64,000 nucleotides of DNA from positions 33,146 through 97,145 of the forward strand of contig NZ_JAAFKG010000006.1 in the NCBI RefSeq assembly GCF_013299185.1, read 5' to 3'. A program made the position numbers and the translations under genes. Shown in pieces: positions 1-7,957 of the stretch (the first letter of the stretch is position 1; the number at the start of each line of letters is the position of its first letter). The notes beneath the pieces are model-generated. The model was not told the DNA's origin, did not search any database, and was given only the letters and a program-made list of their open reading frames with translations. The DNA is from Microcoleus sp. bin48.metabat.b7b8b9.023 (GTDB lineage: Bacteria; Cyanobacteriota; Cyanobacteriia; Cyanobacteriales; Microcoleaceae).

Positions 1-23
1 CGCTGAAGCGCAACAACGTACCA
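1..23. repeat. R2 repeat, partial copy
   Basis: The window opens inside a copy of the R2 palindromic repeat (CGCTGAAGCGCAACAACGTA). Fuller copies of the same family lie at 30107-30283 and 62490-62682. It sits just beyond the 3' end of ndhO and may help terminate it. Confidence 0.6.
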
Positions 24-47
24 AAGAGTTACCTCCGCGACTGGAGT

Positions 48-263
48 TTACTTAAAATCTTCGAGTTGGTCTAGGCGCAGCCAAATATTCGGGGTGGGGA
101 CTTTGCCGAATTTAACGAAGGCGTAGTCGCCGCGAACGTCCATTACTTCGCCTTTGGTTTCAAATATATAGGAGGAAAAGCGCTGGTCGCTGGCTTGGGC
201 TTCTAGACTGTTTTCGAGTTTCTCGCGAATTGCGCGGACTATGCTACCTTTTTTGATTGCCAT
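48..263 (-). CDS. ndhO: NAD(P)H-quinone oxidoreductase subunit O
   Basis: This 71-residue protein is a small stromal-side subunit of the cyanobacterial/chloroplast NDH-1 complex, which takes part in cyclic electron flow and respiration at the thylakoid. It is recognised from the family opening [19 protein letters not shown], the central FETKGE segment and the ending [18 protein letters not shown]. The length is the usual one for NdhO and there is no membrane segment, as expected for the family. It stands alone on the minus strand, about 200 bp downstream of the psaE-mutM unit, so it probably has its own promoter in 264-465. Confidence 0.95.
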   Translation of the reverse strand: MAIKKGSIVRAIREKLENSLEAQASDQRFSSYIFETKGEVMDVRGDYAFVKFGKVPTPNIWLRLDQLEDFK

Positions 264-348
264 AATTTGCTCTATTGAGTTTATAAAAGTATATAAATTT
301 TAATGCTGATTTGGCTTTAATACCAGTTAAAAGAATTGGTGGTTGATT

Positions 349-406
349 GAGTCGGCGGTTGAAACCGCGACTACACGAACGATGTCTGCCTCCGCAGACT
401 GAAGAG
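349..406. repeat. R3 half-element in the ndhO-mutM gap
   Basis: The stretch beginning GGCGGTTGAAACCGCGACTA and ending in CCGCAGACTGAAG matches the left half of the R3 element seen complete at 6561-6702. It occupies most of the gap between ndhO and mutM, so any ndhO promoter must lie in 264-348 or within the repeat. Confidence 0.6.
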
Positions 407-465
407 TCGGAAGCTGAGATTTGGTAGATCCGTGAAATCTGGTACAAAATCCGTTGCGGAATTGG

Positions 466-1425
466 TTATTTCTGACAGGCGGGGCAGTAATGAGTCGATC
501 GCCCTGCTAATTTTATCTTTTCGATGGTTGTAGAGCAAGTGCGGCAGGGTTGACCGGCGCGATTGTACACCCAAGCGACGCCGCCGTAGTTACCGTTGAC
601 GCCTTGGACGTTGAGAAAATTGCTGAATGTGGTGCCGCCGTTTGCGATCGCCTGCTGTAAAACTTGAATAATAGCTGTATGAATGCGATCGATTTGCTCT
701 CTTGTCAAATCAGCGCACAGAGTTGTCGGCATCACTCCCGACAAAAACAAAGTTTCGTCTGCGTAAATATTTCCCAAACCCGCTACCAGTGACTGGTCTA
801 GCAAAGCTGTTTTAATTGGTCGCGCCCGTCGGTGCAGCTTTTGGGCTAAATATTCTGTGGTAAATTCGTCGGAAAACGGTTCCGGGCCGAGGAGTTTCAG
901 GCCGGTGACTGTACTGGAAACCTCGGTTTGTGAGGGGACGTACCACATTTGACCGAAGGTGCGTTGGTCTACAAACCGCAATTCTTGGTTTCCCTCAAGG
1001 AATAACCTAACTCGCGTGTGTTTGGGCAAAGGTTCGGATTGGTTTACCCACAACAATTGTCCGGTCATCCGCAGGTGAACGCCCAACCAGCCAGCGTTTG
1101 AGGGCAGAAGGGAGAAGGAAGAAGATTGAACAGAAGAACTGAAAGTTTGAGGTGAGAATTCTCCCACTCTCCCACTCTCCCCCTCTCCCCCTCTCCCACT
1201 CTCTCCCTCTCCCACTCTCGATTGCGATAGTTCTGCCAGGAGGTATTTGCCGCGCCTGTACCAAGATGCGATCGACTTTCCTTTGAGTTTTGTCAAAAAA
1301 TCGGTCGCAGAGATTGAGCGGGCGATCGAGCTATTTAACAGCACGTCTCCGCCCAATATTTCGCGATCGAGGGTAAGTTGGTTCAAACCCCGGCAAATAG
1401 TCTCAACTTCTGGCAGTTCTGGCAC
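466..1425 (-). CDS. mutM: formamidopyrimidine-DNA glycosylase, with a repeat-encoded insert
   Basis: This is the base-excision-repair glycosylase/AP-lyase that removes 8-oxoguanine and formamidopyrimidines. The N-terminus is PELPEVE, with catalytic Pro2 and Glu3. The C-terminus carries the family zinc finger (CRTC ... CPAC). It starts with GTG at 1425-1423, only 2 bp after the psaE stop, so the two genes are probably co-transcribed. At 319 residues it is about 40 longer than usual. The excess is residues 68-110, a Gly/Glu/Arg/Ser-rich stretch encoded by CTCTCCCACT-type repeat DNA at about 1096-1224, lying just before the conserved GVHLRMTGQL strand. The frame is intact and every recognised catalytic part remains, so it is probably functional. 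Confidence 0.93.
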   Translation of the reverse strand: MPELPEVETICRGLNQLTLDREILGGDVLLNSSIARSISATDFLTKLKGKSIASWYRRGKYLLAELSQSRVGEGESGRGGEGESGRVGEFSPQTFSSSVQSSSFSLLPSNAGWLGVHLRMTGQLLWVNQSEPLPKHTRVRLFLEGNQELRFVDQRTFGQMWYVPSQTEVSSTVTGLKLLGPEPFSDEFTTEYLAQKLHRRARPIKTALLDQSLVAGLGNIYADETLFLSGVMPTTLCADLTREQIDRIHTAIIQVLQQAIANGGTTFSNFLNVQGVNGNYGGVAWVYNRAGQPCRTCSTTIEKIKLAGRSTHYCPACQK

Positions 1426-1427
1426 AA

Positions 1428-1799
1428 TTAGCGTTGTTCTGTTCCTTGATTTGGTGCACCTTCGACGCTGCCGGGAACTTCCGCACCGGGCTTGCTGCCG
1501 GTCGAAGTTTTGGGCTGGTTGGGGGCTGCTCCGCTGCCGGTTTTCCGAGTTTTCTCGTTGATCGTCGTTTGCTTGCCACCGGAGGCTGTGGTCGATGCTT
1601 TTGCTTTGGGGCCAGCGACTTCGACTAATTCGCTTTGGGCGAAGTTGTTGGTGTTGACGCCTGCATAATTTACGGTGTTAAAGCGAACGATAACTGGGTA
1701 TTTAATGCCGCTTTGGTCTACCGTAGCAACGGTGCCCACTTCTTGATACCAGTAAGATTCTTTGCGGAGAATCCGGACTGTTGAACCGCGTTGAACCAT
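1428..1799 (-). CDS. psaE: photosystem I reaction centre subunit IV (PsaE), C-terminally extended
   Basis: PsaE is a peripheral cytoplasmic-side subunit of photosystem I that stabilises ferredoxin docking and cyclic flow. Residues 1-64 are the standard SH3-like fold, recognised by [19 protein letters not shown] and [20 protein letters not shown]. Residues 65-123 form an unusual tail rich in Ala, Thr, Gly, Pro and Lys; most PsaE proteins stop at about 70-75 residues. The tail looks disordered and could be a linker; its role is unknown. mutM follows after 2 bp on the same strand, tying a repair gene for oxidised DNA to a photosystem gene. Confidence 0.95.
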   Translation of the reverse strand: MVQRGSTVRILRKESYWYQEVGTVATVDQSGIKYPVIVRFNTVNYAGVNTNNFAQSELVEVAGPKAKASTTASGGKQTTINEKTRKTGSGAAPNQPKTSTGSKPGAEVPGSVEGAPNQGTEQR

Positions 1800-2370
1800 G
1801 AGCTTTGTTTCCTTTGCGATGAATAAACGGATAAAGCCATTTTTTTTACTTTAGTCGATCGCGCGACGCATTTAAAGTCTGTAACGAAATTATTGTGTTC
1901 GGCGACGTGTTTTGGTTGTTGGTTTGTAAAGAAAAGTAAACTTGTTTTGAGGGCGATCGCTGGAGGGTAAAAATAAATAAACGAACATTATCCGTTAAAT
2001 GCAAGCTGTGCGATCGGGTTGATAAAAAAGTTTACAAATCGGAGAGTGGGGGCTGCTGGGGGTTGAGAACCCGGAGATCCACCCAACCAAGAGGGCTCTC
2101 ACGGGGGCACTGCCCCTACAAGGGGGAATGGAAGCATTCTCAAAGTCCCCCTTTTTAAGGGGGATTTAGGGGGATCTAGACTTCGATACAAACGAGAGAT
2201 ACACAGGGTTTCAGTCTTCAGTTGAAAACCCGGAGATCCCCCCTAGCCCCCCCTGATAGTCGGGGGGGACAAGAGTATTCAAAGTCTCCTTTGTTAATCG
2301 GATTAATTAACGTTGTATTTAATTATCTGGCCGCGCTAAACTATTGCAAAGTATGGGAAATATTTAAATT
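1800..2370. other. intergenic region between divergent psaE and the STAND unit
   Basis: This 571-bp gap should hold the promoters of psaE (leftward) and of the NTPase gene (rightward). An AT-rich stretch lies within about 100 bp of psaE. From about 2040 the DNA is repeat: two blocks of CCCCCT / AGGGGG type (R7), also seen at 25330-25423. No small gene or RNA gene was recognised. Confidence 0.6.
2088..2283. repeat. R7 C/G-run inverted repeats
   Basis: Two linked inverted repeats are built from AAGTCCCCCTTTTTAAGGGG and GGAGATCCCCCCTAGCCCCC. Related DNA lies at 25330-25423. The arms can form long hairpins upstream of the NTPase gene. Confidence 0.6.
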
Positions 2371-4416
2371 ATGTCGTTAGTTGATTTAGCTAATACTAAA
2401 GTTCGGGTAATTGGATGCAGTGCGGTGATGGCTGTTGGGCAAGTTATTTCAAGCGCGATCGCCAATCCGGGAACACAAGCAGCAGCGGGGATGATGGGTG
2501 GCCCGATCGCACTTGGTGGCATTTCGATCTTAGCAGCGATTGCCGGTGGTGTTGCGGGAAATATGGCGGCGAGTGACCTCGGAAATAAGATGACGGAACG
2601 ATTGGGGAAAAATCCCAATATTCTCGACAATCACGATTTGACTAAGGCGGCGGGTGAGGCGATCGGCTATATTTTGAGGGAGGTTGCGAAGTCGGATCAA
2701 TTAATTGCGATCGCCGAAACCAAAAATTTGCCTTACGCAAAACAGGCTGTAGATCAATTAGCTGAGAAAACTCCCCAATATTGGCTGGATATTAACACGG
2801 ATACAGCCGATTTGTCAAGGGGTTTACAGATTTCCGAAGAGCAGTTAACCCAGATTTTTTCGGCGGATGTCGAGGAGTTCGATCGCGTTACCGGATTGAC
2901 ACCGCAAGATTGGGCAAGTTTCCTGCGGGAATTCGCGGCCAGCGAGGGCAAATCCTTCGATGGGGAAATCGTGGAATTTGTGGCGAACAAACTGTATGCA
3001 ACATTCCCGAAAGCGTACCGCGAAGTGCTGAAACTGGATGCGGCGAAGGGAGGAGAAAAATTTGCGGCGATGCTGTTGAATCTCCACCAAATTGCTTTGA
3101 CTGAATTGAGAGATTTGGGGCTGCAAAATGGGGAGATTCTGCACAAATTGGAGGCCGTGGCGACGCAGCAGCAGATTTGTCAAGTGATGGTGAAGTTGGA
3201 ATCAATAGAAATTGGCATCCGATCCGATTTGGCGCAGATTCAGAATTTGCTGGAACGATTTGTTGATACTGGTACGCCCCGATTGCCGCTGCCCTACGAG
3301 TGCGAAACGATTATTCAAGACCGGACTCAAGACTTTACCGGCCGCCGATTTGTGTTTGCAGCAATTGCCGAATTTTTGCAGAACAATCGCAAAGGCTATT
3401 TTGTTTTAGAAGCAGATCCGGGAGTCGGGAAAAGTTCAATTATGGCGAAGTTAGTGCTGCTGCTAAAGCGGCGCTGTGTCGCCCATTTTAACTCGCAATC
3501 TCAAGGTATTGTCCGCGCCGAACAATTTCTGGAAAATGCCTGCACTCAGTTAATTCGACGCTATCAACTAAATTATCCGCAACTGCCGGAAAATGCGACG
3601 AGAGATGGCAACTTTCTGAGTCGATTGTTGGGGGAAGTCAGCGCTAAATTGGGCGGCAAAAAGTTGATTATTGTCGTCGATGCCCTGGATGAAGTTGATC
3701 TGGGTTTGCAGGGGCGCGGTAGCAATGTTTTGTATTTGCCCGATGCTTTGCCCGATAACGTTTATTTTATTGTTTCCAAGCAGCCGAAAACTCTGCCTTT
3801 GCCAAATCATGACGTTTTTGATTTGATGCAGTACAGTGCAGAAAGTTTGGCGGATGTCAAGGTTTATATTGACAAACGCACGGGGAACAGCGCGTCTATT
3901 CAGAGTTGGATTAACCGTCAAAATTTGCAGCGCGAACAGTTTGTGGCAGCGGTGGCGGAAAAAAGCCAGAATAATTTTATGTACCTGCGCTACGTGCTGA
4001 ATGATATCGATAGCGGCAAGTACAGCGATGTGAATTTGCAAGATTTGCCGAGGGAATTGGAAGGATATTATGACAAGCATTGGGCGCGGATGGAAATGGC
4101 GGTTAGGGATAAAGAATTGCGCCGCCGGAAGTTGAAGGTGATTTATTTGTTGACGAAAACTCGCAAGCCAGTTTGCTGCGATATTTTGGCGGATTTTGCC
4201 GAGGAAGATGCCTTGGATGTGCAGGAAGTTCTGGATGATTGGGAACAGTTTCTGCGCCGTAGCGGTGATAGTCCTCCCGATTACAGTATCTATCACGCGA
4301 GTTTCCAAAGATTTTTGCATCGTATCGATGTGGTGCAGAAAGCTGGGGTGTCGCTGCGGGATATTGAAACGGCGATTTCTGATAATTTGTGGGAGGATTT
4401 GTACGGGGATGAGTAA
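2371..4416 (+). CDS. STAND/NACHT-like P-loop NTPase with N-terminal glycine-zipper segment
   Basis: This 681-residue protein has three parts. Residues 10-75 are hydrophobic and glycine-rich with GxxxG spacing (GGPIALGGISILAAIAGGVAG), which could insert in a membrane. Residues 85-310 look all-helical with no recognised domain. Residues 315-600 form a P-loop ATPase with Walker A DPGVGKSS (349-356) and Walker B LIIVVDALDEV (432-442), as in NACHT/NB-ARC signalling ATPases. The protein ends at YHASFQRFLHR...DNLWEDLYGDE, a boundary that in many cyanobacterial proteins continues straight into a WD40 propeller. Here the propeller is the next gene, overlapping by 8 bp in another frame. The pair is probably one two-subunit sensor or a frameshifted single gene. 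Bacterial NLR-like proteins of this layout can act in phage defence, but nothing here proves that role. Confidence 0.8.
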   Translation: MSLVDLANTKVRVIGCSAVMAVGQVISSAIANPGTQAAAGMMGGPIALGGISILAAIAGGVAGNMAASDLGNKMTERLGKNPNILDNHDLTKAAGEAIGYILREVAKSDQLIAIAETKNLPYAKQAVDQLAEKTPQYWLDINTDTADLSRGLQISEEQLTQIFSADVEEFDRVTGLTPQDWASFLREFAASEGKSFDGEIVEFVANKLYATFPKAYREVLKLDAAKGGEKFAAMLLNLHQIALTELRDLGLQNGEILHKLEAVATQQQICQVMVKLESIEIGIRSDLAQIQNLLERFVDTGTPRLPLPYECETIIQDRTQDFTGRRFVFAAIAEFLQNNRKGYFVLEADPGVGKSSIMAKLVLLLKRRCVAHFNSQSQGIVRAEQFLENACTQLIRRYQLNYPQLPENATRDGNFLSRLLGEVSAKLGGKKLIIVVDALDEVDLGLQGRGSNVLYLPDALPDNVYFIVSKQPKTLPLPNHDVFDLMQYSAESLADVKVYIDKRTGNSASIQSWINRQNLQREQFVAAVAEKSQNNFMYLRYVLNDIDSGKYSDVNLQDLPRELEGYYDKHWARMEMAVRDKELRRRKLKVIYLLTKTRKPVCCDILADFAEEDALDVQEVLDDWEQFLRRSGDSPPDYSIYHASFQRFLHRIDVVQKAGVSLRDIETAISDNLWEDLYGDE

Positions 4417-6499
4417 GTTTAAAGAACGGTTGGGGAAACTGTCGCCGAAAAAGCGGCTTTATGCTTTGGAAACTCTGCCGGGGCATTTGGCGGAGAGTGT
4501 TCAAGGGGAACGGTTGCATCAGTTGTTGACGGATTTTGATTTTATTGAGGCGAAGTTGGATGCGGTGGGGGTTCAAGCGTTAATTGAGGATTACGATTTG
4601 GCGAGGGTTTCTGATGTTTTGTTGTCGGAGGGGCAAGGGGAAAGTTTGCGGTTGATTCAAGGGGCAATTCGGAAGTCGGCGCACGTTTTGGAATGGGATA
4701 AAACGCAGTTGGCGGGGCAATTGTTGGGGAGGTTGCTGGATTTTGAATTGCCTGAAATTCAGAGGATGTTGGAACAGGCTAAGCAGTGGAAAGATCGTCC
4801 TTGGCTGCGGCCTTTGAAGACTAATTTGGAGCGACCGGGTGAAGGATGTAGGCGAACTCTCACAGGTCATACTCGCCCGTTAAATGCAGTCGCGATTGCA
4901 CCCGACGGCAAAACAGCGATTTCCGCTTCAGGGGATAAAACCCTGAAAATCTGGGACACAGACAGTGGCAGGGAACTGAAAACTCTCATTGGTCATACTC
5001 ACAGGGTAACAGCAGTGGCGATCGCACCGGATGGCAAAACAGCGATTTCGGCTTCATATGATAAAACCCTCAAAATTTGGGACACAGACACCGGAAGCAA
5101 AATTTTAACTCTCACCGGTCATCATGGCTATGTATTAGCAGTTGCGATCGCACCAGACGGCCTCACAGCAATTTCGGCTTCATTTGATAAAACCCTGAAA
5201 ATCTGGGACACAGACACTGGCATCGAACTTTTAACCATCGGTCATACTGACTATCTATCAGCAGTCGCGATTGCACCAGACGGTAAAACCGCGATTTCCG
5301 CCTCACGGGATAACACCCTGAAAATCTGGGACACCCAGACAGGTCGGAAATTGAAAACTCTTACTGGTCATATTAGTGAGGTAACGGCAGTGGCGATCGC
5401 ACCAGACTGTAAAACCGCGATTTCCGCCTCACGGGATAACACCCTGAAAATCTGGGACACCCAGACAGGTCGGAAATTGAAAACTCTTACTGGTCATATT
5501 AGCGAGGTAACGGCAGTGGCGATCGCACCAGACTGTAAAACTGCGATTTCCGCTTCACGGGATAACACCCTGAAAATCTGGGATACCGAGACAGGCATCG
5601 AAGTTAGAACCCTCACAGGTCATACTAGCGTGGTAAGTGCAGTGGCGATCGAACCAGAGGGCAAAACCGCGATTTCGGCTTCATTTGATAAAACCCTGAA
5701 AATCTGGGACACAGATAGCGGTAGAGAACTGAGAACTCTTACCGATCATACTACCGTGGTAAGTGCAGTGGCGATCGCACCAGACGGCGAAACCGCGATT
5801 TCCGCTTCATTTGATAAAACCCTGAAAATCTGGGACACAGAAAGCGGCACCGAACTTAGAACCCTCACGGGTCATACTAACTATGTAAATGCAGTGGCGA
5901 TCGCACCAGACGGCAAAACCGCGATTTCCGCTTCAGACGATCGCACCCTAAAAATCTGGGACACCGAGACAGGTACAAAAGTTAGAACCTTCACGAGTTG
6001 TCGTAGCCAGGTACTAGCAGTGACGATCGCACCAGACGGCAAAACCGCGATTTCCGCTTCAGGGGATCAAACGCTGAAAATCTGGGACACAGAAAGCGGC
6101 ACCGAACTTAGAACCCTCACGGGTCATACTAACTATGTAAATGCAGTGGCGATCGCACCAGACGGAAAAAGAGCGATTTCCGCTTCAGGGGATCAAACGC
6201 TGAAAATCTGGGATACAGAAAGCGACACTGAACTGAGAATCTCCACAGGTCATACTAGCATGGTAAGTGCAGTGGCGATCGCACCAGACGGCAAAATAGC
6301 AGTTTCCGGTTCAGATGATCGCACCCTAAAAGTCTGGGATTTGCTTAGTGGAAAAGAGGTTGCTAGTTTCAGTGGAGAGTATAGATTTAATTGTTGTGCG
6401 ATCGCCCCTGATGGAGTGACAGTTGTAGCGGGCGATCGATCGGGCCGAGTGCATTTCCTGCGATTGGAGGGAGGTAGACAGTTGACAGTTGACAGTTGA
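4409..6499 (+). CDS. WD40 beta-propeller protein, partner or C-terminal half of the STAND NTPase
   Basis: The start chosen is the ATG at 4409, inside the stop region of the NTPase gene (ATGAGTAA), giving 696 residues and implying translational coupling. Residues 1-150 are helical (FKERLGKLSPKK; LTDFDFIEAKLDAVG), the region that joins NTPase and propeller in single-chain relatives. From about residue 150 there are 13 recognisable WD40 blades with the consensus AVAIAPDGKTAISAS and DKTLKIWDT, 126 bp apart and very alike in DNA. Blades 5 and 6 share the odd PDC substitution and almost identical DNA. The last residues (QLTVDS) and the stop are encoded by the R5 heptamer array at 6477-6509, so the native C-terminus has been replaced or trimmed. 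Likely the ligand-sensing part of the complex. Confidence 0.85.
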   Translation: MSKFKERLGKLSPKKRLYALETLPGHLAESVQGERLHQLLTDFDFIEAKLDAVGVQALIEDYDLARVSDVLLSEGQGESLRLIQGAIRKSAHVLEWDKTQLAGQLLGRLLDFELPEIQRMLEQAKQWKDRPWLRPLKTNLERPGEGCRRTLTGHTRPLNAVAIAPDGKTAISASGDKTLKIWDTDSGRELKTLIGHTHRVTAVAIAPDGKTAISASYDKTLKIWDTDTGSKILTLTGHHGYVLAVAIAPDGLTAISASFDKTLKIWDTDTGIELLTIGHTDYLSAVAIAPDGKTAISASRDNTLKIWDTQTGRKLKTLTGHISEVTAVAIAPDCKTAISASRDNTLKIWDTQTGRKLKTLTGHISEVTAVAIAPDCKTAISASRDNTLKIWDTETGIEVRTLTGHTSVVSAVAIEPEGKTAISASFDKTLKIWDTDSGRELRTLTDHTTVVSAVAIAPDGETAISASFDKTLKIWDTESGTELRTLTGHTNYVNAVAIAPDGKTAISASDDRTLKIWDTETGTKVRTFTSCRSQVLAVTIAPDGKTAISASGDQTLKIWDTESGTELRTLTGHTNYVNAVAIAPDGKRAISASGDQTLKIWDTESDTELRISTGHTSMVSAVAIAPDGKIAVSGSDDRTLKVWDLLSGKEVASFSGEYRFNCCAIAPDGVTVVAGDRSGRVHFLRLEGGRQLTVDS

Positions 6500-6509
6500 C
6501 AGTTGACAG
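6477..6509 (+). repeat. R5 heptamer array (GTTGACA)n at a gene end
   Basis: Four and a half GTTGACA units overlap the last codons and stop of the WD40 gene. Read in this direction the heptamer gives TGA in all three frames within 21 bp. The conserved R5 tail found at other copies is not clear here; R3 DNA follows instead. Confidence 0.9.
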
Positions 6510-6560
6510 CGAGGTTTTTGTCCACATCTGTGGGTTGTAGGGAAGTATTTCGGAAAAAAC

Positions 6561-6702
6561 CCGGCGGTTGGAAACCGCGTCTACACAAACGATGTCCGCC
6601 TCCGCGGACGAAGAGGGTATTCACCAGATGCAAAATCATCGGGTGAAATCTTCAACCCGCGGAGGCGGGTTTTGTCTGTGTAGCCGCGGTTTCAACCGCC
6701 GG
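6561..6702. repeat. R3 palindromic element, copy 1
   Basis: A 142-bp element starts CCGGCGGTTGGAAACCGCG and ends with the inverted form CCGCGGTTTCAACCGCCGG. A second inner pair (CCGCCTCCGCGGAC / CCCGCGGAGGCGGG) makes a long cruciform. The element contains no gene. A near-identical copy lies at 6855-6998. Confidence 0.85.
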
Positions 6703-6707
6703 GGTTT

Positions 6708-6832
6708 ATGGTTTTTGGGTGGATGGGCGATCGGGTTTTTGGGTGGATGGGCGATCGGGTTTTTAGGTGGATGTGCGATCGCATTTTTGGGTGGATGGGC
6801 GATCGAATTTGAGAGAAATGTGCGATCGCATT
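6708..6832. repeat. R8 tandem repeat, block 1
   Basis: Degenerate 24-25 bp units of the form TGGATGGGCGATCGGGTTTT, each carrying a GGCGATCGG core related to HIP1. Separated from block 2 by an R3 element, as if R3 had inserted into or duplicated with the array. Confidence 0.8.
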
Positions 6833-6854
6833 TGAAATCGGAGGCGGTTGAAAT

Positions 6855-6998
6855 CCCGGCGGTTGGAAACCGCGTCTACACAAACGATGTCCGCCTCCGC
6901 GGACGAAGAGGGTATTCCCAGATGCAAAATCATCGGGTGAAATCTTCAACCCGCGGAGGCGGGTTTTGTCTGTGTAGCCGCGGTTTCAACCGCCGGGG
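6855..6998. repeat. R3 palindromic element, copy 2
   Basis: Near-identical to the copy at 6561-6702 apart from small changes in the centre. The high identity of the two neighbours suggests recent local duplication. Confidence 0.85.
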
Positions 6999-7020
6999 TT
7001 TTTGGGTTTCAACGGCCGGG

Positions 7021-7236
7021 TTTTTTGTGGATGGGCGATCGCATTTTTGTGGATGGGCGATCGAATTTGAGAGAAATGTGCGATCGGGTTTTTGGTGGAT
7101 GGGCGATCGGGTTTTTGGTGGATGGGCGATCGGGTTTTTGGGTGGATGGGCGATCGGGTTTTTGGTTGATGGGGGCGATCGGGTTTTTGGTTGATGGGGG
7201 CGATCGGGTTTTTTTGTGGATGGGCGATCGGGCTAT
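7021..7236. repeat. R8 tandem repeat, block 2
   Basis: About eight degenerate units of GATGGGCGATCGGGTTTTTG run up to about 35 bp before the antitoxin start at 7270. The toxin-antitoxin promoter must lie in the last unit or in the AT-rich 7237-7269. Confidence 0.85.
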
Positions 7237-7269
7237 AATACAGAAAACTTGACAATAAAAGCAACTGTC

Positions 7270-7500
7270 ATGAGAGAGTTAATCCAACAAGAATTAGAAA
7301 AGTTCGATCGAGAACAACTCCAACAAGTATTTGAATTTATTGCCTTCCTGAAATTCCGTGCCAGATTAGTGACTATTCCTGCGATCGATGAAACTAACTT
7401 AGCTGCACTTTACAGCGAATTTGCCGAAGAAGACCGACAACTTGCAGAACTCGGAATCAGCGAATATGTAGAACTCCTCAAACATGAGGATTTGGCATGA
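7270..7500 (+). CDS. antitoxin of a MazF-type pair
   Basis: This small acidic 76-residue protein probably neutralises the toxin encoded next to it. The ATG at 7270 gives the opening MRELIQQELEKFDREQLQQV, a helical pattern like DUF2281-type antitoxins. An upstream in-frame ATG would only add repeat-encoded residues, so it was not used. Its stop overlaps the toxin start in the classic ATGA arrangement (7497-7500), which supports a coupled pair. The family is weakly conserved, so the call rests mainly on size, charge and the neighbour. Confidence 0.75.
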   Translation: MRELIQQELEKFDREQLQQVFEFIAFLKFRARLVTIPAIDETNLAALYSEFAEEDRQLAELGISEYVELLKHEDLA

Positions 7501-7844
7501 CAATCAGACGAGGTGAAATCTGGATTGCCAACCTCGATCCGACACAAGGTTCCGAACAAGCAGGCGTGCGTCCCACAATTATTTTTCAAAACGATACTCT
7601 TTCGAGATACACCACTACTGTCATCAGTATTCCTCTCACCACAAATCTGCGCCGCGCCTCTCTTCCTTCCTGTGTTCTAATTCCCGGCGGTGAGGGAGGA
7701 TTGACTCAAGATTCTGTTGCATTGTGCCATCAACTGCGAGTTTTGGATAAAACAAGATTGCGAAATAAAATTGGTGAAGTCAATCCAGAGATACTGGTAC
7801 AATTAGAAAATATCATATTATTTACCTTGGGTTACTTGCCTTAA
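7497..7844 (+). CDS. MazF/PemK-family mRNA interferase toxin
   Basis: This 115-residue protein is a sequence-specific endoribonuclease toxin by family. The features are the opening RRGEIWIANLDPTQGSEQAG, the RPTIIF strand, the SIPLTTN strand and the central GLTQDSVALCHQLRVLDK, all typical of the PemK/MazF fold. It starts at the ATGA overlap with the antitoxin gene. Length is normal and no disruption is seen. Expression is expected to be autoregulated by the toxin-antitoxin complex; the promoter region is repeat-rich. Confidence 0.93.
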   Translation: MTIRRGEIWIANLDPTQGSEQAGVRPTIIFQNDTLSRYTTTVISIPLTTNLRRASLPSCVLIPGGEGGLTQDSVALCHQLRVLDKTRLRNKIGEVNPEILVQLENIILFTLGYLP

Positions 7845-7957
7845 AAAAGAGCGATCGAATCTTCAATCCGCTTTCCTCATGGGAATAAAAAGTATGGAAT
7901 TTGGGAGAAATGTGCGATCGACTGTAAAATAACAATAAAAACACAGGAGTAATCGCC

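Noticed and set aside
6568..7264. Long open frames on both strands through the repeats at 6568-7264 (for example 208 and 92 codons)
   Set aside because: They translate R3 and R8 repeat units (GFLGGWAIGFLGG-like) and have no non-repeat part; pure repeat frames.
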